Made by a program: the position numbers and the translations under genes. Of a stretch of 33,847 bases of DNA, positions 1 through 8,693 are shown piece by piece. The notes below the pieces were generated by a model that saw nothing but the letters and a program-made list of their open reading frames with translations, did no database searches and was not told where the DNA came from. Location: contig CALGEE010000150.1 of assembly GCA_937881525.1 (NCBI GenBank), positions 1 through 33,847 of the forward strand. The letters run 5' to 3'. The stretch's first letter is position 1. The number at the start of each line of letters is the position of its first letter. The DNA is from an uncultured Sphingomonadales bacterium (GTDB lineage: Bacteria > Pseudomonadota > Alphaproteobacteria > Sphingomonadales > Sphingomonadaceae).

Positions 1-487
1 CTGCCATTTTGACAAAGGGCAATCCAGTTGCGCGGATTTTCAGCAAGGCAACATCCGAAGATGGGTCGCGGCCAACGATTTCGGCCTGATATTCTTTGCC
101 ATCGAACAAAGTGACCGTGACGCGGTCAACGGCATCGCCAGCTGGGCCGCCGGCAACGACATGATTATTCGTGACGATGTAGCCGTCGGCCGAGATCAGA
201 AAGCCCGATCCGCCACTGGCCTGTTCTTGCGTCACTGGCCGGCGTTCACCGGTCAGCGGGTTGAGGCTGGTGGCGACCTGCACCTTTTGACGCGTGGCGA
301 TGTTCACAACGGCTGGCTGCAACTGCCCGGCGAGGTCTGCGAAGGTTGCCGGTGCCCCGCCGGGTGCCAGATTGGCTTGTTCTGAAACGGCAAGGCCAGT
401 CTGTGCGGTGACAGGGTTGCCATTGACCAGAGCGACTGTGCCGCCAGCCATCAGGAGCGCGGTGGTAACTGCATAAGCGTAACGCAC
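1..487 (-). CDS. degP: DegP/HtrA-like periplasmic serine protease, N-terminal part (cut by window edge)
   Basis: Only the first 162 codons are in the window; the rest lies beyond position 1. Translation from a GTG at 487-485 gives an N-terminal signal peptide (about residues 1-28, ending near VTAQ), a linker, then the start of a trypsin-like domain. The segment YIVTNNHVV holds the catalytic His (H109) and SSDVALLKI the catalytic Asp (D145); the Ser motif would lie outside. This is the standard Do/DegP/HtrA pattern of periplasmic quality-control proteases, which normally carry one or two C-terminal PDZ domains, not visible here. The GTG start is supported by AAAGGAA just upstream and by the signal peptide directly after it. 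It lies 104 bp downstream of hflC on the same strand, the familiar hflK-hflC-degP order. The family is secure; which DegP paralogue is not. Confidence 0.9.
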   Translation of the reverse strand, partial: MRYAYAVTTALLMAGGTVALVNGNPVTAQTGLAVSEQANLAPGGAPATFADLAGQLQPAVVNIATRQKVQVATSLNPLTGERRPVTQEQASGGSGFLISADGYIVTNNHVVAGGPAGDAVDRVTVTLFDGKEYQAEIVGRDPSSDVALLKIRATGLPFVKMA

Positions 488-591
488 GGATATAATTCCT
501 TTCGTCTATTCAATGGACAATTGGCCCGAAAATCAGCCCTTTGATGGCGTGGCAAAGCTTAACGCCAATTGAATGGATGTCTTAATGTCTA

Positions 592-1437
592 CTAAGGTCC
601 GTTGCGGAATTTCTCCAGATACGCGTTTTGCGGAGACAAGATGACGTTGCTTGAACCTTCGCCATTTTGGAACGTCTGACGATAGCTCTGCATTGCGCGA
701 TAGAAATCATAAAATCCTGGGTCCTTGCCATAGCTTATCGCGTAGATGCGGGCGGCCTCTGACTCGGCGTCAGCGCGGATGATCTGCGCTTCCTTTTGGC
801 CTTCGGCGTCGATGGCGATGGCCTCTTGGTTTCTCGCACTGCGCATGCGGTTATAAGCTGATTGTAAGGTTGCTTCCGGCAAGTCGGCTCGCTTGATGCG
901 TACGTCAATGACTTGGGCCCCATATTTGCGCGCTTCGCGGTTTAACGCGGTCTGGATATTCTCCATCACTTTGCCGCGTTCGGCACTTAGCAAGGCTCCA
1001 AAGGTCCGTTTGCCAAGCTCATTGCGCAGCGATGAACCCAAAATGGTCCGCAATTGGTCACGCAGGCGATCTTCGGTGCGGATTGTGCGGTACATCACGG
1101 CAGGCTGGGTAACGCGGAACCGAGCGAATGCGTCAACCTGCAACCGCAACTGGTCGGTGGAGAGCACTTCCTGCTGCTCCATCTGAACGCTCAAGACCCG
1201 TTTGTCGACCATCTGGATCTGTTCAACAAAGGGCATGCGGAAGGTGAGCCCGGCACGTGTTTCGCCAAATTTTTCGCCGGGCCTATAGGAGTTTACGATC
1301 CGCTTGACCTTGCCATAGCTACTAATAATAGCCTGTTGTGTTTCAGGAACGATATTAACCGACATGCTCATTAAGATGAGCGTGCCGATTGCGCCAACCG
1401 CGAGATAAATTGGGTTTCGCAGGAATGTGCTAATCAT
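592..1437 (-). CDS. hflC: HflC, membrane SPFH-domain subunit of the HflKC complex
   Basis: 281 residues. There is one N-terminal membrane segment (about residues 8-27, the rest of the protein facing the periplasm in this family), then an SPFH/band-7 domain and a coiled-coil stretch rich in Ala, Glu and Arg (RNQEAIAIDAEGQKEAQIIRA begins near residue 200). HflC pairs with HflK in a large ring around the FtsH protease and modulates its degradation of membrane proteins. Its ATG overlaps the hflK stop by four bases (ATGA), so the two are translationally coupled and made in similar amounts. Length and domain order are normal for the family. A DegP-like protease gene follows, so membrane and periplasmic quality control are grouped. 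Confidence 0.95.
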   Translation of the reverse strand: MISTFLRNPIYLAVGAIGTLILMSMSVNIVPETQQAIISSYGKVKRIVNSYRPGEKFGETRAGLTFRMPFVEQIQMVDKRVLSVQMEQQEVLSTDQLRLQVDAFARFRVTQPAVMYRTIRTEDRLRDQLRTILGSSLRNELGKRTFGALLSAERGKVMENIQTALNREARKYGAQVIDVRIKRADLPEATLQSAYNRMRSARNQEAIAIDAEGQKEAQIIRADAESEAARIYAISYGKDPGFYDFYRAMQSYRQTFQNGEGSSNVILSPQNAYLEKFRNGP

Positions 1438-2552
1438 TGCTTGTTCCCTGTCACAACTACGGGCTCCGTTTTTTGAGCCGCCTTTTTCTGGAATTCGGGA
1501 ATGGGCAGGTAAGGCATTACGCCGCCAGATTCGATAATTGTTTTGTCAACCTTACCCAGCACCTGTTCCATGGTTTCATAATATAGACGGCGCTTAGTCA
1601 CCTCAGGCGCCTGTTTATATTGCACATAGATTTTGTCGAACTCCGCAGTTTCACCCAGCGCAAGTTCCGTTACCCGGCTGGCATACGCGCGGGCATCGTT
1701 GAGATAACTTTCGCGGCGTTGCTGCGCAGCGTTCACTTCACGGAACGCGTCGGTTACTTCGGCTGGAGGATCCGACTGGCGTATGGAGATGCTCTGGATC
1801 AAAACGCCGGCCCGATATTCGTCGAGCACTTGCTGCATCCCGCGGCGCACTTCAAGCTCAATTGCACCCCGGCCAGGGCCAATGGCTTGTATCAGCTCAA
1901 AATTTGCCACCGCCGCACGCATGATGCTTTCGGCCACTTCCTTCACGGTGTCCGGCGGGTTGTCGAGTTGGAATAGATACAGTTCCGGTTCTTTAATCGA
2001 CCAACGGACATCATAAGCAATGTCGATGATACTTTGGTCCTTGGTCAGGATCAAATTCTCGCTGCCTGCCTTTGGCGAACCTATGGATATCGTCTGAATC
2101 TGTCGGGTATCAATTTTTGTGATGTTTTCGATCGGTGCGGGTAGGGTAAATTGGATGCCCGGCTGAACTGTGCGCGCATATTTGCCCAGTTGCATGACAA
2201 CACCCTCTTGCTCCGGACCAATTCGGTGGATGCTTGCCCAGACCAGCCACAGCGCAAGAAAGACGCCGATGATGAGGGGAAACCAGCTTTTGCCGTTGGG
2301 ACGTTTGGGTAAGCCGCCAAAGCCAGCGCCTGTTCCGCGCAGCATTTCTTCGAGCGAAGGACCGCGTGCGCGCGTGCGCGCCGCCGGGCCGGGTGTCGGA
2401 TCCCATGGATTGACGGGATCTTGTTTTGATTCACCGCCGCGTCCGCTTGGATCGCTAGCCGTTCCATTATCCGTAGGATCTGATGAATCCCACGGTCCTT
2501 TGCCATTTGTTGCCAAAATTACCGTTCCCTGATCGTCAATTTTTTTGCTCAT
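1434..2552 (-). CDS. hflK: HflK, membrane SPFH-domain subunit of the HflKC complex
   Basis: 372 residues. The first 85 or so are a Gly/Pro/Asp-rich cytoplasmic tail containing two PWD repeats (GPWDSSD, NPWDPT), typical of HflK. One membrane helix follows (about residues 90-109, FPLIIGVFLALWLVWASI), then the SPFH domain and a long helical region with the AAQQRRESYLNDARAYA stretch. HflK partners HflC in the FtsH-associated ring. It is the first gene of the minus-strand hflK-hflC-degP unit and is divergent from mrp, with only 72 bp between the two starts. No good Shine-Dalgarno sequence precedes the ATG. A TTGACA at 2595-2590 could be a -35 element, but I see no matching -10 at normal spacing. 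Confidence 0.95.
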   Translation of the reverse strand: MSKKIDDQGTVILATNGKGPWDSSDPTDNGTASDPSGRGGESKQDPVNPWDPTPGPAARTRARGPSLEEMLRGTGAGFGGLPKRPNGKSWFPLIIGVFLALWLVWASIHRIGPEQEGVVMQLGKYARTVQPGIQFTLPAPIENITKIDTRQIQTISIGSPKAGSENLILTKDQSIIDIAYDVRWSIKEPELYLFQLDNPPDTVKEVAESIMRAAVANFELIQAIGPGRGAIELEVRRGMQQVLDEYRAGVLIQSISIRQSDPPAEVTDAFREVNAAQQRRESYLNDARAYASRVTELALGETAEFDKIYVQYKQAPEVTKRRLYYETMEQVLGKVDKTIIESGGVMPYLPIPEFQKKAAQKTEPVVVTGNKQ

Positions 2553-2624
2553 AACAATATATATGGGAATGGTTTTTCAGAAAAACAGTGTCAATCCCGC
2601 AATTCTGTATCTATTCGGCAAGAC

Positions 2625-3599
2625 ATGACAGATTTCAACACTTTTTCTGATGCCATAATTGCCGCTGTAGGAAGTCGCGCAGGCGGCTTGAAGGTCGTTG
2701 ATAACGCCGTTTCGATCATGGTTGACGTATCGGGCCTAAACGAAGATCAACGCGTCGAAATAGAGGCCGATGTCCGGGCAGCCGCCGAGCAGGCCGGCGC
2801 GCAATCCGTTCGCATCATGTTAACCGCTGAACGTTTTGTGCCGCGCCTTATCGCGGTAGCCAGCGGCAAGGGCGGCGTAGGCAAGTCAACACTGTCGACC
2901 AACCTTGCCATTGCCATGGCGCGCGCCGGTCGATCGGTTGGCTTGGTAGACGCAGATATCTACGGCCCGTCGCAGCCAAGGTTGATGGGCGTCGAGGGCG
3001 TTAAACCGGAGGCCGAAGGCAAGACCATGATACCTGTTATGGGTGCAGGTGGCGTGCCATTCCTATCGATGGGGCAATTGGTCAACCCAGGGCAGGCAAT
3101 TGCGTGGCGCGGGCCGATGGCGGGCAATGCGCTATCGCAGCTGGTTGATGCCAAATGGGGAAATGTCCGCGATATTGTGGTTGATATGCCGCCGGGTACA
3201 GGCGACATTCAATTGTCGATGGTTCAAAAGCACAAGCCCATGGGCGCAGTCATCATTTCTACGCCGCAGGACCTGGCGCTCATGGATGCCATGCGAGCCA
3301 TCAGCTTTTTTGACACGGCTAAGGTGCCTATCATTGGCTTGGTCGAAAATATGGCGGGATATTTGTGCCCGCATTGCGGTGAAATGAGTGACCCGTTCGG
3401 TTCGGGCGGCGCAGAGGCGGCTGCGAAAGAGCTCGGCATCCCCTTTTTGGGACGCATCCCGCTCGACATCAATATACGAATAGAGAGCGACGCCGGAACA
3501 CCGCCAGCGTTGGGTGAAGGACCAATCAGCGATGCCTATTCCGCGATCGCGCAGCGTGTCGCAACGTGGATTGATTCGCCGAAAGATACCGTTGCATGA
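2625..3599 (+). CDS. mrp: Mrp/NBP35-family P-loop ATPase, iron-sulfur cluster carrier
   Basis: 324 residues. The N-terminus (about 1-70) is a short, diverged version of the MIP18/DUF59 domain. It is followed by a ParA/MinD-like ATPase domain with the deviant Walker A GKGGVGKST (residues 81-89) and DADIYGPSQPRLMG after it. A CxxC pair (C248 and C251, in YLCPHCGEM) is the bridging Fe-S ligand site known in Mrp/ApbC/NBP35 dimers. Such proteins bind and transfer [4Fe-4S] clusters to apo-enzymes in the cytoplasm. The gene overlaps the next one by ATGA (3596-3599), linking the carrier to a molybdenum hydroxylase subunit and then to ferrochelatase. The family is certain; the client protein is not known from sequence. 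The symbol apbC is also used. Confidence 0.93.
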   Translation: MTDFNTFSDAIIAAVGSRAGGLKVVDNAVSIMVDVSGLNEDQRVEIEADVRAAAEQAGAQSVRIMLTAERFVPRLIAVASGKGGVGKSTLSTNLAIAMARAGRSVGLVDADIYGPSQPRLMGVEGVKPEAEGKTMIPVMGAGGVPFLSMGQLVNPGQAIAWRGPMAGNALSQLVDAKWGNVRDIVVDMPPGTGDIQLSMVQKHKPMGAVIISTPQDLALMDAMRAISFFDTAKVPIIGLVENMAGYLCPHCGEMSDPFGSGGAEAAAKELGIPFLGRIPLDINIRIESDAGTPPALGEGPISDAYSAIAQRVATWIDSPKDTVA

Positions 3600-5872
3600 A
3601 GGAAGCGCCTGCGCTTAAAGAAGGTTTAAGCCGCCGAAAGCTGATGGTTGGCGGGGGTGTGGGTGTTGGACTATTGGTGGCATGGGGACTTTGGCCGCGC
3701 CGTTATGCGCCAAATTTACGCGCAGCAGATGGTGAGCATCTGTTCGGCCCGTGGCTTAAAATCGCAGAAGACGGCAAGGTTGTTGTCGCCATTCCGCAAA
3801 GCGAGTCCGGGCAAGGCGTGTATACGGCGCTGGCGCAGATTGTAGCAGGTGAATTGGGTGCCGATTGGCGTTCAGTTGCAGTGCAACCTGTTCCGCCAAG
3901 CCCGATTTTTGCCAATACTTTGCTAGCGCGCGAATGGTCGCCGGCATTCTTGCCCGAAAATGTCGGCGTCGATGGCGATAGCGGCGTCCTTTCCAGCAGC
4001 ATTAATGAATTGGCCCGCCGCGACATGTTTGTCGTAACCGGCGGATCGTCATCCATCCGGCAGTTCGAAATGCCATGCCGCGAAGCTGGCGCTGCTGCGC
4101 GGGCTTTATTGTGTCAGGCAGCCGCCGCGCGCTGGGATATTGCGTGGGAACAGTGCCGGACCGATCGGGGCTTTGTAATAGCGGGAAAGCGGCGTTTGTC
4201 CTTTGCCGAGTTGGTGGTTGCGGCATCGGCGCTTGACGTGCCGTCGCTGATCCCGCTGAACCCATCGGCACGAAACCATCTTTCCGGACGGGACGCGCCG
4301 CGCCTTGATTTGTCGGCCAAGGTTGATGGCAGTGCAAGTTTCGCAGCGGATATCCGCTTGCCAGATATGCTGTTTGCTTCGGTCCGGGCGGGGCCAGCGG
4401 GGAACACCAGCCTGATATCAGCGGATACGAAGGCCGGAATGAAGACACGCGGCGTGACTCAGGTCGTCAAAACCGACAATTGGGTCGCGGCGGTGGCAAG
4501 CAATTGGTGGGCGGCTAATCATGCACTTGATACCATGAAGCCGGTGTTCAGAACGAAGGGCCGAATGGCGGACAGCGCGCAGATTGCGGAGTCCCTTTCC
4601 AACGCAATTGCCAAGGGGCCTGGCTTTCGCGCCGTTAAAACGGGTGACGTAGATGCGGCAATTGCGCCCGAGACCGCGCCGCGCATTTTCAAGGCAGACT
4701 ACTCGGTTGGCGCAGCTGTTCACGCCCCTATTGAGACGCGGACGGCGACAGCAAATTTCCACGATGGGCGCTTGCAATTGTGGCTCGCAACGCAGGCGCC
4801 GCAAGGGGCAAAGCGCGCAGCAGCAGATGCCATCGGCATAGATGTTGATGATGTCGTGCTATATCCGGTCATGGCCGGAGGCAGTTTCGATCGCAATTTC
4901 GACAATGTCGTCGCTGCGCAGGTTGCGGTTATTGCCAAAGAAGTCGGCCGACCCGTGCAATTAACGTGGTCTCGCACAGAAGATTTCATGCGCGATCATG
5001 TTCGCAGCCCAGCACTTGGCAGACTTTCAGCAGCCATGAACGCGGATGGCGCGATTACTGGCCTTGCAATAAGGGTGGCGGCGGCATCGACCATGCGTGA
5101 GCTTGCCAACCGGATCGATGGCCAAACACCGGATAAAGCTCGAAAGTCGGCATCGGGCGCATTTGATGTTATGGCGGTTGAAGGGGCGCAGGTCCCTTAC
5201 GCCATCCCAAATATCGCCATTGATCATTTCCCTGTCGCAATGCCAATGTCGACGGGCCCATGGCGCGGTCTGGCAAACAGCTATAATTGCTTTTTCGTCG
5301 AAGGGTTTATCGATGAACTTGCACACAAAGCAGGCGTTGAGCCACTGTCATTCCGTATGCAGATGCTGGTTGGACAGACCCGTCTGGCGCGTTGCCTGAC
5401 GGGTGTTGCAAAGATGGCTGGCTGGGATGGCGGCGGGTCGGGGAGCGGGCGTGGTATTGCATGCCACAGCATGCGCGGTAGCCATATTGCCATCATTGTG
5501 ACCGCGCGCACCGGCTCGACCGGCGTACGCGTTGAGCGCATTCATGCCATGGCTGATTGCGGCCGGTTAATTAACCCCGATCTGGCACGCCAGCAGATTG
5601 AAGGCGGCATCGTCTTTGGATTGGCGCAGGCATTGGGGGCGGTTACGGACTTTGAAAGTGGCATGCCAACGGCGCGCCGATTGCGCGACATTGATTTACC
5701 CAAATTGGTCGACGTACCAGACATCACGGTCGAATTTGTCCGCAACGACGCGGCGCCGGGCGGGGTGACTGAACTTGGTGTACCTGCCGTGGCCCCAGCC
5801 ATTGCCAACGCCCTTTTTTCTGCATCCGGTATAAGGCTGCGCGAATTACCTCTATTGTCCAAAGGACTATGA
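3596..5872 (+). CDS. Tat-exported molybdenum hydroxylase large subunit (xanthine dehydrogenase / IorB type)
   Basis: 758 residues, xanthine-oxidase-family molybdopterin-binding subunit, closest in layout to isoquinoline 1-oxidoreductase beta subunits. The N-terminus has a twin-arginine signal (SRRKLMV, residues 12-18) before a Gly/Leu/Val-rich hydrophobic stretch, so periplasmic location is likely. Recognisable blocks are the hammerhead domain (DLSAKVDGSASFAADIRLPDMLFAS in pieces from about 235), GGSFDRN (about 427), PWRG (about 555) and TELGVPAVAPAIANA, where E726 sits at the place of the catalytic Glu. The usual partner, a small [2Fe-2S] subunit, is not encoded on either side. Start and stop both overlap neighbours by four bases (mrp before, hemH after). 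The substrate cannot be predicted; these enzymes hydroxylate aldehydes or N-heterocycles. Confidence 0.88.
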   Translation: MKEAPALKEGLSRRKLMVGGGVGVGLLVAWGLWPRRYAPNLRAADGEHLFGPWLKIAEDGKVVVAIPQSESGQGVYTALAQIVAGELGADWRSVAVQPVPPSPIFANTLLAREWSPAFLPENVGVDGDSGVLSSSINELARRDMFVVTGGSSSIRQFEMPCREAGAAARALLCQAAAARWDIAWEQCRTDRGFVIAGKRRLSFAELVVAASALDVPSLIPLNPSARNHLSGRDAPRLDLSAKVDGSASFAADIRLPDMLFASVRAGPAGNTSLISADTKAGMKTRGVTQVVKTDNWVAAVASNWWAANHALDTMKPVFRTKGRMADSAQIAESLSNAIAKGPGFRAVKTGDVDAAIAPETAPRIFKADYSVGAAVHAPIETRTATANFHDGRLQLWLATQAPQGAKRAAADAIGIDVDDVVLYPVMAGGSFDRNFDNVVAAQVAVIAKEVGRPVQLTWSRTEDFMRDHVRSPALGRLSAAMNADGAITGLAIRVAAASTMRELANRIDGQTPDKARKSASGAFDVMAVEGAQVPYAIPNIAIDHFPVAMPMSTGPWRGLANSYNCFFVEGFIDELAHKAGVEPLSFRMQMLVGQTRLARCLTGVAKMAGWDGGGSGSGRGIACHSMRGSHIAIIVTARTGSTGVRVERIHAMADCGRLINPDLARQQIEGGIVFGLAQALGAVTDFESGMPTARRLRDIDLPKLVDVPDITVEFVRNDAAPGGVTELGVPAVAPAIANALFSASGIRLRELPLLSKGL

Positions 5873-6870
5873 TGACCTTACCTATTGATCACCCACTCGT
5901 TGCTACGCCAAAGATTGGCGTTCTTCTTGTTAATTTAGGATCGCCGGACGCGCCGACGACGTCTGCTGTGAAGCGTTACCTAAAGCAGTTTCTTTCTGAC
6001 CGCCGCGTTGTCGAAATTCCTGCGCTTATCTGGCAACCGATCTTGCGCGGCATTATCTTGAACACGCGCCCGCAGAAATCTGCCCAAGCATATGCGAAAG
6101 TGTGGACGGATAAAGGATCGCCGCTTGCGTTTTTCACGGCCGGACAGGCCGAGGCACTTCAGGAACGGATGGGCGACAGCGCCGACGTCCGTTATGCCAT
6201 GCGTTATGGTAATCCGTCGGTCGCCGATCAGCTTGCGGCGATGAAGACGGCTGGATGTAACCGCATATTGATTGCGCCCATCTATCCGCAATATTCGGGC
6301 GCGACGACTGGAACCGTGCTGGACGAGGCTTACGCCGCCCTGACAGCGATGCGCTGGCACCCTGCCATACGCACGCTTCCCGCCTATCATGACGATGCAG
6401 GCTATATTGGCGCGCTCAAAACTTCGATTGAAGCATCATTGGCGGCACTTGATTTTGAACCTGAAGCCATTGTCATCAGTTTCCACGGGATGCCCGAACG
6501 GACATTGCAGCTGGGCGATCCTTATCACTGCCACTGCCAAAAAACGGCGCGTTTGTTGTCCGAGGCCATGGACCGCGATCTCGTGATCAGTTTTCAGTCA
6601 CGTTTTGGTCGGGCCAAATGGCTTGAGCCGGCGACTGACCATACGCTGATGCGCCTAGCACGCGAAGGGACCAAGAAAGTGGCCATTTTTGCACCTGGGT
6701 TTTCCGTTGACTGCCTTGAGACGCTCGAAGAGTTGGCCATGCAGGGACATGAGCAGTTCGAGGAAGCTGGCGGAACCCATTACGCCTATTTGCCGTGCCT
6801 AAACGACAGCCCCGTGGGTATGGACATGGTCGAGACCATTGTGCGCCGCGAACTCGGTGGCTGGATTTGA
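5869..6870 (+). CDS. hemH: Ferrochelatase
   Basis: 333 residues, normal length for bacterial ferrochelatase, which inserts Fe2+ into protoporphyrin IX in the last step of heme synthesis. Visible family marks are KIGVLLVNLGSPDAP at the N-terminus, the metal-site His in ISFHGMPERT (H206), and PGFSVDCLETLEEL with the conserved acidic residue (E284). Cys residues occur at GDPYHCHCQK (221, 223), DCLE (282) and near the C-terminus (YLPCLND); some alphaproteobacterial ferrochelatases bind a [2Fe-2S] cluster through such residues, but I cannot assign one here. The start ATG overlaps the previous stop as ATGA. Being third in a unit behind the Fe-S carrier Mrp and a molybdoenzyme fits a metal-cofactor theme. 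Confidence 0.95.
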   Translation: MMTLPIDHPLVATPKIGVLLVNLGSPDAPTTSAVKRYLKQFLSDRRVVEIPALIWQPILRGIILNTRPQKSAQAYAKVWTDKGSPLAFFTAGQAEALQERMGDSADVRYAMRYGNPSVADQLAAMKTAGCNRILIAPIYPQYSGATTGTVLDEAYAALTAMRWHPAIRTLPAYHDDAGYIGALKTSIEASLAALDFEPEAIVISFHGMPERTLQLGDPYHCHCQKTARLLSEAMDRDLVISFQSRFGRAKWLEPATDHTLMRLAREGTKKVAIFAPGFSVDCLETLEELAMQGHEQFEEAGGTHYAYLPCLNDSPVGMDMVETIVRRELGGWI

Positions 6871-6978
6871 CGCACTGCCCAGGCGGTTGGTAAATTGTCT
6901 GTGCTAACGTTCACGGCAACTTGCGCTTGCCCTTCGCCGCATTAATTATCGCAGCAGTTGTTTGGTAAAGGAGCGTGT

Positions 6979-7701
6979 ATGACTCGAGTTGCTGTGGTTA
7001 CCGGGGGAACCAGAGGTATTGGAGAGGCGATTAGCCTCAAGCTGCAAGAAAAAGGCAGGCACGTCATCGCCAATTACGGCGGCAATGATGCCGCAGCAAA
7101 GGCGTTTTCGGAGCGTACAGGAATTGCGGTGCAAAAATGGGACGTGGGTGACCATAAAAGCTGCATTGATGCCTGTGCGGCGATTGAGGCCCAATTTGGC
7201 CAGATCGACATCATGGTGAATAACGCCGGTATCACGCGCGACGCCACCATGATGAAGATGACCTTTGAGCAATGGGACGAGGTTATCCGCGTTGACCTTA
7301 CCGGCTGCTTCAACATGGCAAAGGCGGTGTTTGCGGGCATGCGCGAACGCAAATGGGGCCGCATCGTCAACATCGGCTCCGTAAACGGCCAAGGGGGCCA
7401 AATCGGCCAAGTGAACTATGCCGCCGCCAAATCCGGCATTCACGGGTTCACAAAATCACTTGCGGCAGAAGGCGCGCGTTACGGCGTAACCGCAAACGCC
7501 ATCGCGCCAGGATATATTGGCACCGAAATGCTTTCGACGATCCCTGAAAATGTGATGGAAAAAATTATCGCGCAGATACCTGTTGGGCGTCTTGGGCAGC
7601 CCGAAGAAATTGCGCGCGGTGTTGAGTTTTTGACCAGTGACAATGCAGGGTTCATCACCGGGTCGACTTTGTCGATCAATGGTGGCCAGCACATGTATTG
7701 A
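6979..7701 (+). CDS. phaB: Acetoacetyl-CoA reductase (PHA synthesis)
   Basis: 240 residues, classical short-chain dehydrogenase. It has the Rossmann motif TGGTRGIGEA (residues 8-17), NNAG (81-84) and the catalytic Ser/Tyr/Lys as S134, Y147 and K151. The stretch NNAGITRDATMMKMT and the segment SVNGQGGQIGQVNYAAAK are diagnostic of PhaB-type NADPH-dependent acetoacetyl-CoA reductases, which make (R)-3-hydroxybutyryl-CoA, the monomer for PHA synthase. The start at 6979 is chosen over an in-frame ATG at 6958 because AAAGGAG (6967-6973) sits at good distance before it. phaC and the phasin are 4-9 kb away on the other strand, and no phaA thiolase is in the window. The small ribbon-helix-helix gene follows directly. 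Confidence 0.92.
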   Translation: MTRVAVVTGGTRGIGEAISLKLQEKGRHVIANYGGNDAAAKAFSERTGIAVQKWDVGDHKSCIDACAAIEAQFGQIDIMVNNAGITRDATMMKMTFEQWDEVIRVDLTGCFNMAKAVFAGMRERKWGRIVNIGSVNGQGGQIGQVNYAAAKSGIHGFTKSLAAEGARYGVTANAIAPGYIGTEMLSTIPENVMEKIIAQIPVGRLGQPEEIARGVEFLTSDNAGFITGSTLSINGGQHMY

Positions 7702-7714
7702 TGGTCATTGGGAC

Positions 7715-7942
7715 TTGAACAACATTTACCACCCTCCCGTTAAGCGCAGCATGACGGTTGCGGGGCATCAGACGTCAATTAGCCTTGAGCCATTATTCTG
7801 GAATAGGCTGCGCGCTGCGGCGGAAGCAGAGGGCTTGCCAGTAAACGCGGTTGTGGCCCAGATCGATGTTGCGCGTCTGGAATCGGAAACGCCATGCGGT
7901 CTGGCTAGCGCAATAAGATTGTGGCTTATGACGCGTACATAA
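7715..7942 (+). CDS. Small ribbon-helix-helix domain protein (RHH_4 type)
   Basis: About 64-76 residues depending on start. The core (KRSMTVAGHQTSISLEPLFW then NRLRAAAEAEGLPVNAVVAQID and the SAIRLWLM end) matches the short alphaproteobacterial ribbon-helix-helix family (RHH_4), in which a beta strand followed by two helices can dimerise and bind DNA. The start is uncertain. The TTG at 7715 keeps the conserved KRS strand and avoids overlap with phaB; ATGs at 7679 and 7637 would overlap phaB, and an ATG at 7751 would cut the strand. None has a convincing Shine-Dalgarno sequence. It ends 43 bp from the convergent LOV gene. Its target is unknown; lying just behind phaB, it may share that transcript. 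Confidence 0.7.
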   Translation: MNNIYHPPVKRSMTVAGHQTSISLEPLFWNRLRAAAEAEGLPVNAVVAQIDVARLESETPCGLASAIRLWLMTRT

Positions 7943-7985
7943 AACTAACCCATGTGCCCTGTGATCCAGAACATGTGATGTGAAG

Positions 7986-8654
7986 TTAAAGCCCTGCTTC
8001 TACAGCAATTCTGACGGCATCAGCGGCGTTTGAAGTCGCAAGCTTCTTAAACATAAGCATCCGGTGCATCTGAACTGTTTTTTCACTTAGCGACAGACGA
8101 TACGCAATTTGTTTCGTGCGGAATCCGTGGGCCATTTGCTGCAATATCTCGCGTTGACGTGGGGATAGGCGGTCCACAATTTGTGCAGCCTGTTGTTGCC
8201 GCACCAGGGCAATACTTTCTTCCTCGGGCAAAACCTCAATCTGCGAGCCTACGAAAAGCTGCAGATTGCCCAGATCGTCGAACAAGGGCGCGATCATCAC
8301 AGCGTTGCGAAATGGTGACCCGTCTTTCCGATAGTTGATAAGCTCGGCCAAAGCAGGACGCTGCCCATATACGGCGGAACGCAGTTTTTCGGTCTGGCCA
8401 TTTTCGGTGTCCGGCCCCCGCAAGAAACGGCAATTCCGACCAATCGCTTCGGCTTCAGCATATCCGGTCAGTGTGCAAAACGCGGCGTTGACTGCGATAA
8501 TCGGATTGTCAGATTTAGTCGGGTCGCTGACGACCGTCGCAATCGGACTAAACTTAATCGCAGCCAGAACCGGATGCCGGCTGGCTGAAACGGGGGAGGA
8601 GGGAATGTCTAACTTCACTCGGTAGAGGATACCGCCAAAATGTCCTTCTGGCAA
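7986..8654 (-). CDS. LOV-HTH blue-light photoreceptor / LuxR-type DNA-binding regulator (EL222-like)
   Basis: 222 residues. The N-terminal PAS domain (about 28-135) carries the flavin-binding LOV signature GRNCRFLRG at 72-80, with C75 in the position that forms the light-driven adduct with FMN. The later strands NYRKDGSPFRN and LFVGSQIEV are also typical. A short linker leads to a GerE/LuxR helix-turn-helix (about 160-222: LSPRQREILQQMAHGFRTKQI, SEKTVQMHR). Domain order, length and wording closely match EL222 of Erythrobacter litoralis, where blue light frees the HTH for dimerisation and DNA binding. The start given is a TTG, 39 bp after the murA stop; a GTG at 8618 is possible. The gene follows murA on the same strand and may be co-transcribed. 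Target genes are unknown. Confidence 0.9.
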   Translation of the reverse strand: MPEGHFGGILYRVKLDIPSSPVSASRHPVLAAIKFSPIATVVSDPTKSDNPIIAVNAAFCTLTGYAEAEAIGRNCRFLRGPDTENGQTEKLRSAVYGQRPALAELINYRKDGSPFRNAVMIAPLFDDLGNLQLFVGSQIEVLPEEESIALVRQQQAAQIVDRLSPRQREILQQMAHGFRTKQIAYRLSLSEKTVQMHRMLMFKKLATSNAADAVRIAVEAGL

Positions 8655-8693
8655 CCGTTGCTTCGTTACCAGGTCACAATGTAACCGAGTGTT

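Noticed and set aside
2590-2595. TTGACA on the minus strand as -35 of hflK
   Set aside because: No acceptable -10 at 15-19 bp; the TATATAT further on is too distant and close to the start codon.
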